NCBI GenBank assembly: GCA_004565275.1
Contig: SDOX01000008.1
Span: 589,327-653,326, forward strand
Direction of reading: 5' to 3'
Length of the DNA stretch: 64,000 nt
Source of the DNA: Nannochloropsis salina CCMP1776
Lineage: Eukaryota > Sar > Eustigmatophyceae > Eustigmatales > Monodopsidaceae
Each line of letters begins with the position of its first letter. The first letter of the stretch is position 1. The notes under the pieces were generated by a model that worked only from the letters and a program-made list of their open reading frames with translations, did not search any database and was not told the DNA's origin. Below are positions 43,892 to 55,400 of the stretch, in pieces. The position numbers and the translations under genes are program-made.

Positions 43892-45280
43892 CTAGTACTC
43901 CTCCCCCTCCCCCCGGCAAACCGGCGCCCAAAGGCTCCACGCATACAACAGCATTGTGATCCACTGACTGACAATCTTCAACCACATACTCTCACGACCG
44001 ACTGTCGAATCTCCATCTCCGACTCCGTCTGGAATTCCATTTGCGTTTCCCCAGTTCGTGATGGCCATAGCCATGTAAGCTCCTCCCAAGGCCAACAACA
44101 GATGGAATATCCATATTAAGGACGCCTCTGCTTGATCTGCCGCTGTCAACGTCGGTACTGCCGCGCCCCCTTTCTCCTCATCCCCCTCTTCTGCTACAAT
44201 TACTGGCGTCGCAGTGGTGGTAGTACCGCCTTCTCCTGTCAAAATCTTCGTAAGGTTTTCCCCCCCCGCCCCCGCACCGCTCCCTCCTGCGGCTGCAGCA
44301 GCCACCTGCTCGGGTTGCAGTTCCGTCCCCACTATCGACCTGTACGTACTCCATCCGGTATACGTCAAGGAAACGGCCAGGAAAACCAAGGCCACGGCCG
44401 TGTTCCAAGATTTGGCCTTGGAGGAGGCTAGGCTTGCGGTTTTATTGCAGGCGGGATCTGGGTTGGAGAGGATGGCGGACCAGCATTGGTAATCAAAGTA
44501 GAGGAAGAGAACGGAGGGCGTGAGCAGGCCCATGCCGATCCGATCCAGCAAGGAGGAGAAAAGGCAGGCGAGGCTGACCAGCAAGGTCAGGGTGATCCAG
44601 AACTGGGAGAGGCGGCAGTGCGCGTAGAACGCGTAGAGCAACCCAATACCCGTCAGCCCCCCTGCCAAGCAGAACAAGGAAAGGCATAGGTAGATGACTT
44701 TGTAAAATTTAGCACCATTCGTCTCCCCACTACTTTCCGCCGCGTCCACCTTGCCCATCAATGTCGTGTGCATGTTGTAGGAGAAATTGATCAACGTCAC
44801 AACCTGCGCGACCAAGTAGACTAAGGAGGCAACGCGGGCCAAGTGCACGTAGCCGGCGAAGACCTTGTTGTCCACGAAGAACATGCCGATAAGGAAGCCC
44901 AGGAAAACTAGATATTTCAGGCCCCAGGCATGAGTATGGACACCCACGACAAACTTACTTCCCAAGGCCAACGCTAGAAAAAAGAAAAAATCGACGAAAG
45001 ACAGCCGATATACGGCCTGAAAACCGTAGCACCGGTCCTTGAACTCCCCCGTGCAACGCACAGTGAAATAGTCAGCATTTATGGCAGGCTCTGTGGTGCG
45101 CAGAATCAATGCGGCCACAACAGACGCGAAAAAGAGGAGCAGGGCGTATACTTTCGCTGCACTGTACCCACTCGGTAGGCATTGCTTTAAGCCTGCGCAG
45201 ACGCAAGAAGCCGCACTTCCGACGCAGCATGAGGCCAAGGCACTGGCAGCTGATGTACCCATGGAGAAAACAATGCCCAT
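43892..45280 (-). CDS. SERINC/TMS (TDE1) family membrane protein
   Basis: 462 aa, single exon. The SERINC pattern is clear from end to end: a Cys-rich start (SCCVGSAASCVCAGLKQC), RTTEPAINADYFTVRC, VYRLSFVDFFFFLAL, and VLFLYFDYQCWSAILSNPDP. The C-terminal helices carry FHLLLALGGAYMAMAITNW and MWLKIVSQWITMLLYAWSLW, which are family hallmarks. About ten membrane helices are expected, in Golgi, endosome or plasma membrane. SERINC proteins were proposed to add serine to lipids and are now seen as lipid scramblases; the role in this alga is unknown. A low-complexity Ala/Gly/Glu loop lies at about 335-385. It is divergent from the PPR-SMR gene. Confidence 0.93.
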   Translation of the reverse strand: MGIVFSMGTSAASALASCCVGSAASCVCAGLKQCLPSGYSAAKVYALLLFFASVVAALILRTTEPAINADYFTVRCTGEFKDRCYGFQAVYRLSFVDFFFFLALALGSKFVVGVHTHAWGLKYLVFLGFLIGMFFVDNKVFAGYVHLARVASLVYLVAQVVTLINFSYNMHTTLMGKVDAAESSGETNGAKFYKVIYLCLSLFCLAGGLTGIGLLYAFYAHCRLSQFWITLTLLVSLACLFSSLLDRIGMGLLTPSVLFLYFDYQCWSAILSNPDPACNKTASLASSKAKSWNTAVALVFLAVSLTYTGWSTYRSIVGTELQPEQVAAAAAGGSGAGAGGENLTKILTGEGGTTTTATPVIVAEEGDEEKGGAAVPTLTAADQAEASLIWIFHLLLALGGAYMAMAITNWGNANGIPDGVGDGDSTVGRESMWLKIVSQWITMLLYAWSLWAPVCRGEGEEY

Positions 45281-45840
45281 TATCCCTTATTTTTCGATTG
45301 ATCGCTTCTTTAAGTGTGTTGGAAGTATTTTATGAGCCCACGTCCCGGAAGTTCTTCTGGCAGCGATTAAAGGGAAGATCGCACGCCCACAATAAGGCTT
45401 TCGCTAGGATTTGACCCTGTCACACCAAAGTGAATGGAATGAGAAAGAGGTGGCCAAGCAAGCCTTTTGCAGCTTTGGGCACGGGCACGACAGGGAGGCG
45501 GCACATCTTTTGGACCCCGAGACCTGACGATGGGCCTCACTCGCTTCAAGCTGCGCTCCCTCTTGCCCCCGGGCCTCTCCCTGGCCGTTGGCTTGGAAAC
45601 ATGGATGCACCTGAAAGTCGCAACAATGCGAAGGCTAGGGGATTCAAAATACGTTATCCTCTGCTCATCACTGGAGGATCTCATCTTGGAAATGCTTTCT
45701 ACCCAAAAATAACAAAACCGACAAGCAGCAAGGACGTACCATGAGCCTCGGATCGTAGCCCGCTGCACTCAGAGGATGTTGGAAAGGAGGGCGATTTCCT
45801 TGCCATCTACATTTTTGAATAAAATAACCCCAATAGATCT
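45281..45840. other. Divergent intergenic region SERINC/PPR-SMR
   Basis: 560 bp presumably holding both promoters. Short frames here show no domain. Confidence 0.4.
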
Positions 45841-48225
45841 ATGCGGATAGCTACTATCCCTTCCTTGCACCGGCATTGGTGGCCTGTCACTTCAACGGTA
45901 GCATTAATTGCGAGATGTTCGTCTTCGTCTATTCCAGCCCCTGCCGCGACTGCTCCGGGGCCACTTTCCACTTTCACAGAGCCATCCCACCCTCAACACG
46001 CCACGAAGGAAGAATTTCAATGCCAGTCATCGCGGTGGGGGGAAGAAAGGCGTTCATTTATGGTTGATATTCCGGGCAGCAAAAGTAGGGATACAGAGGC
46101 AGACTCCTCCAATTATCTAATACCCTCAAAACGTGAATGGCAGAAAATCCGGGAATCATGTTCTCAATCAGATTTTGAACAGGCTTTTGAACTTCTGCAG
46201 CGCTCAAAAGCTGGAGCCCGCGAGTATAACTATGTAATTTACGCTTGCCTGGCGGCGAGGAAACTTGACTTGTTGGAGGACGTAGTCTTGGAAGGGGTAC
46301 GGCAGGCACGGACGCGTCGACAAGGAAGCCGGAATGACCAAGACTCTCTGGAAGACGATTCAGGGTGCCGAACAGAGAGATCCTTGCCGATGGGCGTGCG
46401 TCTTGACGGTTTGGTCCACCGACTGTTGCTTGCACATATACGAAACGGGTGTTTCGAACGGGCTTGGCGACTCTATCGCCGGCTCGCAGCTCCTGTATCC
46501 AACACATTATCGACAGAGCCCTGGTCCCGCGACAATGCTGCAAACACCGCGCTCAGTCAGCGGTCTCAGCCCAATGGTCTGCCCCTGGCTGGTGCGAGTA
46601 GCATCTCTCCCGCGCCCCCCCCCGGCTCGCAATCTGCTCTGCTTCCGCCCACCCTTAAGACCTTTTCCATCCTCCTTCGAGCCTGTACGCGCTGGAGAAA
46701 AGGTGTGGAGGCAAAACTCCTCGTGAGCGAGGCCGACGAGTACCGCGTCGACTTGACGAGAGCCGATTTTGAGCAAGCGATCTCGGCCTGTGGCAGCTCA
46801 GGGGACTCCCGCAACGTGGAATGGATCATGAAGAGAATGACGGAGAGGGGCATGCCAGTATCCCGGGAGGCCCAGCAATCCCTCCTGAACGCCCACTTCA
46901 TCCGGGGCGAGAGTCGGGCGGGCGAGGCCCTCTTGGAAAGCATGACCAAGGCCTCAGGACAAGCCAGTCTCCGAACTCAGGACTATGTCAGCGCCGGGCT
47001 CTTCAAAAAGGCCTTCGCAGCTTTTGACGCGGTGTCTGTCCCAGCTCGGAAGCAAGAAGACTACGTGGCTATGCTCACGGCGGTGAGTGCCCTCAAAGAC
47101 GCGCCGCGGATGGCGAACGTGCTGGAGGAGTTAGAAAGAGGCCTGCGAGAAGGACGGGCAGGCCTGACCTTGGGACCGACTGAATTTGGACTGGCGTGCC
47201 GCATATTCCGAAAAGCAGAGGGCCAGGAGCTGCTTGAGGAGACACGGCAAGAGAAAGGGCGCGTAGGCGCGAGGAGGAGGAGGATGGGTGCAGAGGAGAT
47301 GCGCTGCCTGGACGTCTTGGCCCGGCTTGGGGATCGATCTGGCATCCCGTTTTTGAACAAGACGTACGTTGAAGCATTGGTAGAGACTAGACGGGAAGAG
47401 GAAGCACGGAAGCGGTTGGACCGGTGGCTGGCAGAGCGGATGGAGCAAAGAGGGCGGCACGTGGTTTCGTATGCCTCCCAAATCGGGGCTCTGGGGGCCT
47501 TGGGTCTTTGGCCGGTGGCCCATTACTTGTACGATGAGATGCGTTTTTTGACTCCCCACGGGAGTTGGGAGAGAGAAACCCAATCGTTCCGATCCCTTTT
47601 GGGGGTGTATGAAACGGAGGAGAAACGGGCGGCTCGGTGTCCGGGAGCGGCCCGCGGAAAGATCGTGGACGCCCTCCACGGCTTGGCACTTGCCACTTAC
47701 AAGGAAGGGATCCGCCGAGGCCATTTGAACCATTGGCACCCGTCTCGAGAAAAGGTCATGGACCTACACCGTTACTCCCTCTACCTCGCCGTCCTGGCGG
47801 TGGAGGTGGTATTAACGGACATGGCGAGCGAAAGCTCGCACGCTGAGAACAGGATGGGGCCGCGGAATTCGCATGACCTGGCTGCCCACGCGCTTTCTAT
47901 TCCTGCGCAAGACTTGTGGGTCATCACAGGTAGGGGGAAACATAACTCGTCGCGCCTGATAAACGCCACTTCGTCTCGTCCAAATGCCCATGGTCCATCG
48001 TACACGGCGGGCCCGATGCACGTCGGTGAGACGGACGAGCGACAAAGGAATATGGAAAATTTAAGTCACATGAGATTGCGCGACAAGCTAGCGCGAGCTT
48101 TGGCGATGCAGCACGGGCTCCTGACTGAGATTGACCTCAGACGGTTGCGTTCGGACAACAATTGTGGACGCCTATGCATTCGTAAGGAAGCAATTCAGAG
48201 TTGGATCAAAGCCCACAACAAATAG
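45841..48225 (+). CDS. PPR-SMR protein, probably organellar
   Basis: 794 aa. The N-terminus (MRIATIPSLHRHWWPVTSTVALIARCSSSSIPAP) is rich in Arg, Ser and Ala and has few acids, as in a mitochondrial or plastid transit peptide. From about residue 95 to 560 there are helix pairs of pentatricopeptide-repeat type, e.g. TFSILLRACTRWRKGVEAKL and FEQAISACGSSGDSRNVEWI. The C-terminal 155 residues have the SMR (small MutS-related) pattern: MDLHRYSLYLAVLAVEVVL (the family LDLHG-like motif) and DLWVITGRGKHNSS (the family TGxGxHS motif), then a final helix. PPR-SMR proteins act on organellar RNA or ribosomes and can be endonucleases; the DLHR and TGRGKH motifs here are close to those needed, but activity is not shown. 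Confidence 0.75.
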   Translation: MRIATIPSLHRHWWPVTSTVALIARCSSSSIPAPAATAPGPLSTFTEPSHPQHATKEEFQCQSSRWGEERRSFMVDIPGSKSRDTEADSSNYLIPSKREWQKIRESCSQSDFEQAFELLQRSKAGAREYNYVIYACLAARKLDLLEDVVLEGVRQARTRRQGSRNDQDSLEDDSGCRTERSLPMGVRLDGLVHRLLLAHIRNGCFERAWRLYRRLAAPVSNTLSTEPWSRDNAANTALSQRSQPNGLPLAGASSISPAPPPGSQSALLPPTLKTFSILLRACTRWRKGVEAKLLVSEADEYRVDLTRADFEQAISACGSSGDSRNVEWIMKRMTERGMPVSREAQQSLLNAHFIRGESRAGEALLESMTKASGQASLRTQDYVSAGLFKKAFAAFDAVSVPARKQEDYVAMLTAVSALKDAPRMANVLEELERGLREGRAGLTLGPTEFGLACRIFRKAEGQELLEETRQEKGRVGARRRRMGAEEMRCLDVLARLGDRSGIPFLNKTYVEALVETRREEEARKRLDRWLAERMEQRGRHVVSYASQIGALGALGLWPVAHYLYDEMRFLTPHGSWERETQSFRSLLGVYETEEKRAARCPGAARGKIVDALHGLALATYKEGIRRGHLNHWHPSREKVMDLHRYSLYLAVLAVEVVLTDMASESSHAENRMGPRNSHDLAAHALSIPAQDLWVITGRGKHNSSRLINATSSRPNAHGPSYTAGPMHVGETDERQRNMENLSHMRLRDKLARALAMQHGLLTEIDLRRLRSDNNCGRLCIRKEAIQSWIKAHNK

Positions 48226-49456
48226 GAAAATGTACTTTCAGAAAATATTGTGGGAATGTAGAATTTAAATTATTAACGCCTTTAAATTGGAAACAAAACA
48301 GTGAACGTACGCATATATTGTCACAGTTGACTACTGGAGGCGCATGCGCTTGAATTACGTTGGAAATATTTTTCAGATAGCCAACTGCCATACACGCTTA
48401 AGACCAAGACTGATGCAATGCGTTCGGAAAATAGTGATTTGTAGCTTGGTGCAAACCCCTTGTCAAGCCTGAGGAGGAGAAGTCGTCATAATTGTCGTCA
48501 GACGGCCCATGCTCATTCTCTTGACGCTCGCTTGTTCCTGCCGTCATTTACCTCGAATTCCGGAAGAAGCCGCTGTCTTCGGACCAAGTTCCCCCGGCAA
48601 CAGTGCCTCGTGCCCTGGAAGTCGTGAGATGGACGGCGCGCGGCTCTCGTGCATGTGTCATACTCTTGAGTTACAACGGGACCCGGGGCCGTGGACCGAG
48701 AGCCTGGCATACAGCACGTAGACGAGCGAGCCAAAAAATTCGAGAGAAGAGAACCTCATCATAGCCCACGGTCCCCCGCCCTCCATCCCCCTCCCCCCTT
48801 TCACGTATCGACCTGCGCATGTGCACGCCCACAGGACATACTTCATTGTTGGGACAACACTTCAGTCGAAAGAGGAGGGATCCCACCCCTTTTCTGGACC
48901 TTCTTTGTTGTCCTACGTGCAAAAAGAGCGCAGAGGTACGTCCGACCGTTGGCTGGAAGGGGTTTCGACGGAATCGCTGCATGCCTCCCTTCCTCGAGCT
49001 TGTCCTGTAATGCATATGTGCTTTCAGAAGACCGAAAGCCACCCGTCAGCATGTCTATGGTTAGCGATGTGACAAGCGCGGAGTGATCGCTTCGCATGAT
49101 TGACGGGGTTGTCTCGTTTCATGTCTACAGCGATCGCTGGACCTGTTTCAGTCGTCTTGACCGTCTAGGGCTAACTCAACATCCATTCCGACACAAGACA
49201 CTTATGCCTTGAGCTCCCGCTTTTGGTTTCAAAACCTTGACATGGGATGTTTGTACTTGGCTCAAATTTTCAATTCTTGCACTTAACCAGATTTCCGTCT
49301 TAAAAGCCCGGTCGACGGCCTCTGAAGTCGTCACGAGCGAGGACCAGCGTTGTTTCCCTCGACGATTCTTAAAAGTATAAAATTGACCAAAAGTAATCAG
49401 TACTCTCCTGCTGCAGCTTGAAGAGCTTGGCCTAGAAACAGCTTTGGCAGGCATCC
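48226..49456. other. 1.2-kb region upstream of the PKS gene
   Basis: No convincing gene. It should hold the 3' UTR of the PPR-SMR gene and the promoter and 5' UTR of the synthase. A TATA-like word is listed separately. Confidence 0.4.
49376..49382 (+). promoter_or_regulatory. TATA-like element upstream of the PKS gene
   Basis: TATAAAA at 49376-49382, about 75 bp before the ATG at 49457, in an AT-rich patch within otherwise mixed sequence. A fitting TATA box would imply a 5' UTR of roughly 45 nt. Candidate only. Confidence 0.3.
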
Positions 49457-52400
49457 ATGTCGACACTCCCGAGCAATGGCAACGGGTCGACGGCGCCTGC
49501 CGAAGGGCGGTGGACCAAAGGCCGAGGCTGGGACGGCATTGGTCCCTGGTGCGACGACGCCACCGCGGAGGAGATTTGCCGTGCGGCGGACAAACTCTCG
49601 GCGGAAGACAAAACGTTGACTGTCGCCAAGGCCATTCGTTTTCTGTTGCCCTTCTGCGGGGATAAGCGTGCCTTGACCTACCTGGACGGGAAGGGGGCGG
49701 AGATCGAGGTACAGACCTTCTCGGACGTGGTGGACTGTGCCATGCGCATCGCCGCCTATCTCCAACGGGAAATGGACCTCAAACCAGGAGATCGCGCCGT
49801 CCTCTTGTATCCCCCTGGGCAAGAGTTCATCTTGGCCTTCTTGGGCTGCATCGTGGCGGGCGTGGTAGCCGTCCCGGTCTATCCCCCCCACCCGTACCGC
49901 ATGGAAACCGACCTCCCCCGCCTGAACCTGATCGTCAAGAACTCGGGTTGCAAGGTCGCATTGACCGACTCCCAGTACATGCTGGTCATCCGGGGAATTG
50001 CCGTGAAGAACATGCTCTCGCGGGTGGGCCTTGCCAAGGGCGCAACTTGGCCCAGCCTCCGCAACGTGCAAACAGACAAGATCCGCCGCTCCTACGCCCA
50101 CACAGAACTGCTCATTGAGCCCGACCCGCAACCCGACGACCTTGCCTTTCTACAGTACACCTCCGGCTCCACCTCTCTTCCGAAAGGCGTGATGGTCACT
50201 CACTCCAACCTGATTGCTCAGATCCGCTTGATCTCCCTCCGTTCCGTCGAAATCTTTGGCTACACCAACCAGCTGAATGTCGTCTCTTGGCTACCTCAGT
50301 ACCACGACATGGGCCTGATCGGCATCTTCTTGACCTGTCTGAGCACAGGCACGCACCTCATCTACATGACACCCATCTCCTTCCTGCAGGACCCGACCAT
50401 ATGGCTCTACACGCTGCACCGATACCGAGCAGCCATCACTTGTGCCCCCAATTTTGCCTTCGCCCTGGCCCAGCGCAAGACATCTGAGGCCCTGCGTGAC
50501 AGCATGGATCTCTCCTGTATCCAATGCGTCATTTGCGGCGCGGAGCCCATCCGTGTGGAGGTCATGACGTCCTTTTTTGCCTTCTTTGCCAAGAGCGGCT
50601 TCAACCCCTACGCACTCATGCCGGCCTACGGCCTGGCGGAATTCACCCTTTGCGCCACCTCGCAACCCTCAGGAAAGCCCTTGAACGTGCTCTACGTCAA
50701 CCAGCAGGTGCTGGGCGCGACGGGTAAGATCGAATTGGTCCCGACGGAAACGCCCGGGGCCGCCTGCTACGTGGGCGTTGGCGGGCCCTACTCGAAAGAT
50801 GGAACCCAGTGCCGAATCGTGAATCCAGATACGGGGGAATGCCAGGGCCAGGGCCGTATCGGGGAGATCTGGCTGGATGGGCCGTCCAAGACCCGCGGCT
50901 ACTTCGACGACGAGGAGAAGACGAAGGCAGCTTTCCGGGGCATGATCAAGGGGGAGGAGCACCTGGGCCACGTCTACCTGCAAACGGGCGACCAGGGCTT
51001 CTTGTGGAAGGACGAACTCTTTATCACGGGTCGTATCAAGGACCTGATCATTGTCCGCGGCCGCAACCTGTACCCGCAGGACATCGAGTACGCGGTGGAG
51101 GCAGCCTTGGAAAGCACGCTACGGCCGGGGTGTTCGGGTTCATTCTCGTTGGATTGCAACGGTGAAGAGACAGTAGCCTACGTGGCAGAGCTGCGGAGTC
51201 ATACCACGGATCATGAGCTTTTGCGGAGCACCGTCGACCAGATCCGGCGACATATTGCGGAAGAGTTCCAAGTCGCTGTCTCTGTGGTTGTGCTGGTGGA
51301 ACCTCGGTCCATCCCCAAGACGACTTCGGGCAAAATCCAGCGGCACAAATGCAAGGTGGGCTACCGGGAAGGAACTCTCAAAGCGTGTTTCATCTGGGAG
51401 GCCTCGGATGGGGCGAACGGGCTGGCCGTGCCTCCTCCCCCGAAGCTCGGAGTGCTCGCCTTGAGCTTGAACGACGACGACGACATGTCCGATGATTCCT
51501 TCGTCTCGGCTACCTTGGGCGGTGCTGAACTGGGGGACGATTTTTCCTCGCCAGAGACAAATTACCAACGAAGTCCTTTCAAACGAAAGGTGTCGGCCAG
51601 TTTCAATTCACCCTACAGTTCCCTCTCCGGCATGGCGCCAATCAAGCTACCGCCAGTGGGCGAGGTCCCGGCCGCGACGGGGAGCCCCGCCGAAGATCAC
51701 GGGAAAATCACAAGAAATGGACAGGACGAGACCGTCCAAGTGGTGGGCGGAGAAAGCTGGGAAGTGCCATCGCCAGTAGCAGTACCGCCGGGGAGCTACG
51801 TAGGAAACGGGGAAACGGAGGAAGACGGCGGAATCTCCAAGGAGCATCAAGCCTTCATCGATAAGATGGTCGATTACGTGTCAAAGACGCGGGAAATGCA
51901 GAGAGAGAGCATCGATATCGATCAACCCATGTCTCTGTTGGGCTTCGACTCGGCGGGCTTCGTCGCGATGGGCCGAGTCATGGGCGACTGGGTGGGAAAG
52001 GAAATTTCCCCGGCAATTGTTTACAAGTACACCACCATCCGCGAGATCGCAGGCTTCCTCTCGCGCGGTGCAGATGACTCAGAGCTGAGCAGCGGGGACC
52101 TCGACGAGGCCATTGAGGCGGACTTGGATGCTGCCATTGCTATAGTGGGCATTGGGCTCAAAGCTCCCGGGGGTCCGACGGGTAATTTGGTGGGGAAGGA
52201 GGCGTTTTGGAAATTTATGATGGCGGGTGCGGATGCTGTACGCGAGGATATGCCGATAGAACGGAAAACGGAGGAAGGTTTGATGTTGCCAGGGGGTTAT
52301 ATGGACAATGTTGATGCTTTCGACGCAAATTTCTTTGGCATGAGTCCTGCGGAGGCCGCTCACTTGGATTACCACCAGGGCCACGCCTTGGAGGTCACCT

Positions 52401-55400
52401 GGCATGCGCTAGAGGATGCGGGTATTGAACCTGGCTCTTTGAGCGGGCGTACGGTCGGGGTTTATATCGGAGCCATCTCACATGAGTTCGCGGTCTTGGA
52501 GTCGCTGAGGGGGGAAAGCAGCACTTGGGCGGCGACGGGCATCAGCAACTCTCTGGTCGCAAATAGGGTTTCATATCTGCTGAACGTCCGTGGACCTTCC
52601 CTGACTCTGGACACGGCTTGCTCCTCCTCCCTTGTTACGGTCAATGACGCTGTCCGGGACTTGCGCATGGGTGTGGTCGGCATGGCGTTAGCTGGCGGAG
52701 TGAATTTGATCCTTTCTTCTTCCGCCTCCACCGCCTTGAAAAAGGCAGGATTCCTGTCCACAGCCTGCCGAACATTCGACGCAACGGGAGACGGGTACTG
52801 CCGTGGTGAAGGTTGTGGCATGGTGGTGTTGAAACGCCTGAGTCGGGCGATCGCGGATGGTGACCGGGTCTATTCCGTCATCCGCGGTGTGGCCGTCAAC
52901 CACGATGGAAAGACGACCTCCCTCACAGCGCCTAATCCGCTCGCACAGGAAGCAGTCCTGCGTGCCGCCTACCGTGATGCGCACATCAGACCAAGCCAAG
53001 TCCGATACATTGAAGCGCACGGAACGGGGACAAAGCTCGGAGACTCCATCGAAATGGCGGCCTTGGGCGCCGTCATGCAGTCGGACCGAGACCGGGAAGA
53101 CGGGAGCAAATTCCGCTGCATTGTCGCATCTGGCAAGTCTAACATAGGGCACTTGGAGGCTGCCGCCGGGATCATGGGGCTGATTCGATGTGCGCTGGTC
53201 TTATACAACGGCCAAGTGCCCAAGGCTGTGCATTTCGAGCAACCCAACCCTCTCATCCCATGGGAGCGCCTGCCATTCATCATTCCTCGGGCCAACATGC
53301 CGCTTCAAGAGGAAGGGGTCGCTGATGACCCAGGTGCGACCGTCGTCGCCGGTGTGAGTGGGTTTGGCTTCGGAGGAACCAACGCCCACGCGGTGTTGGA
53401 GAGCGTCCCGAAGAATTTCGATTTTGACGACAGCTTCGACACGGCCGTCACCGCGTCTTCTACCGCGAAACAGCCTTTGCCCTTGCTTTTACCGGTCTCT
53501 TCCCGTTCCAAGGAGGCTCTTACAAAGCTTGTGGGCCAATACATCGATTTGTTGATGGGTTCTGGCAAGAATGGAAGCGGTAAGGTCATGTCATACGACC
53601 GTGCTGTGCAGGTGTGTTTGGAAGCCAGCACGCGTCGCACACACCACCATGGTTTTAGGGTTGGAGCAACGGGACGTTCTGCAGAGGAGCTCGTGGCCTC
53701 TTTGAAGGATTCCATGGACGAAGGGGGCATTGTCCCTGTCAGCCAGACCGCTCAGTCTCCGGAGGTGGTCTTCCTGTTCACGGGACAGGGAGCAGGGTAC
53801 AAAGGGATGGGTCGACAGCTCTATGAACGGAACGCGGTCTTCCGCGCGAGCATGGACGAAGTGGATGCCCTGCTCACTCCTCACTTGGAATTTTCCGTGC
53901 TCAAGACGGTGATTCTGACCAAGGACGACTACGCGGTGGGTGGCTTGACGACACTACAGTCCCAGCCCACGCTCTTCGCGATCGAATACTCCATGGCCCG
54001 GGTCTGGGCGATGCTGGGCGTCCAACCCAACGTCGTCATGGGCCATTCTGTGGGAGAAATTGTCGCGTCTGTGTTTGCGGGCATCATCTCTTTGCCAGAC
54101 GCGGCCAAACTCATTTGCGTGCGCGCCAAAGCCATGCACAGTGTCCCCGCGGGTCGGGGAGGGATGTCGGTGGTGTTTGTGGGGGAGGACGCGGCTCAAG
54201 AATTGTGCGAGTCCTACAAATTGGAAATCGCGGCAGTGAACGGAGATACGTGCGTCACAATCGCCGGTGCTTTCAGTGGCCTGGACGCGATGCAGGAGCA
54301 CCTGAAATACAAGGACATCCGCTTCAAACGTCTGGATGTCGGGCGAGCTTTCCACACATCCCATATGGAATCGGCACTTCCGGCCATGCTTCGAATCGCC
54401 GAGGAGATCCAGGTCAGGGCGCCCAAGGCCGCGCCAAAGTTGATTTCCCTCCTGTCGGGCGCTGCAATGATAGAAGCACCTGGTGCGGACCATTGGGCGA
54501 ACCACGTCCGTAAACCCGTCTTGTTCCTGCAGGGCATGCGCAGCCTGATCCAGGACGGGCGACCTCGAGTGTTCATCGAAGTGGGTCCCGACGCGGCACT
54601 GACCGCCATGACCAAGCGGATTGTCTTCACCCGCGACAAAAACGTGGCTCTCATTCCATCCATGACGCAAGCTCGGCGAGAGGATGAAAACCTCCGGCTG
54701 GCGGAGGCTTTTGGGCGGGCGTACGTGTCGGGCGTGGCTTTGAACTTCAAGGCGCTGAAGGTCGGCCCTCCTGTCCCTTGCTCGGTTGAGCTCCCGTTGT
54801 ATCCATTCGACGAGACCGTTCATGTTGCCTTGGGACAACTCACCTCTAAAGCGATGGCGACCATAGGGGACAAACCCACTATGGCCATGCAACAGGTACT
54901 GAGCGCCACCGAAGCTCAGCGGATGGACCACGGAAAGACGAATCTCTTCGAGGAGTATTGGCTTCTGCGCAAAGAGCATCGGGGATTGCGGGGGCGCAAT
55001 TTGCCGCCGGCCCACACGGTTTACATATGCTCGGAGCCCACGGATGCTGTTGCGTTGGCCTCTGTCAAAACTTTGCGCGAACGCAGTCATACCGTGTTGG
55101 TTCCCCAAGACGCGGAATCTGCCGCCAAGGCAGCTCTGGGAGAGGACCACTTTAATAAGGCGAACGTAGCAGGAGTGGATCTGCTGGCGGGGGGGGACGA
55201 GTTGAAAGCGTGTCTTTCCGGTCCCAATGAAGCAGACTCTGTGGCCGTTGTCTACATTGCTGGAGGAGAGAGCGGGGGGCAGGCTCCGGGACTGGAGGAT
55301 CTGGGTCGTCTTACTGATACGGCCTTTGGAGAGACCGCTCAGGTATTGTGTGTCCTGCGAAGCATTGCGGAACTAGGACAGGGCACCCGCATCAAGCTGT

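Noticed and set aside
53954-55150. A 398-codon minus frame inside the PKS gene
   Set aside because: It lies opposite the AT domain, which is intact and recognisable on the plus strand.
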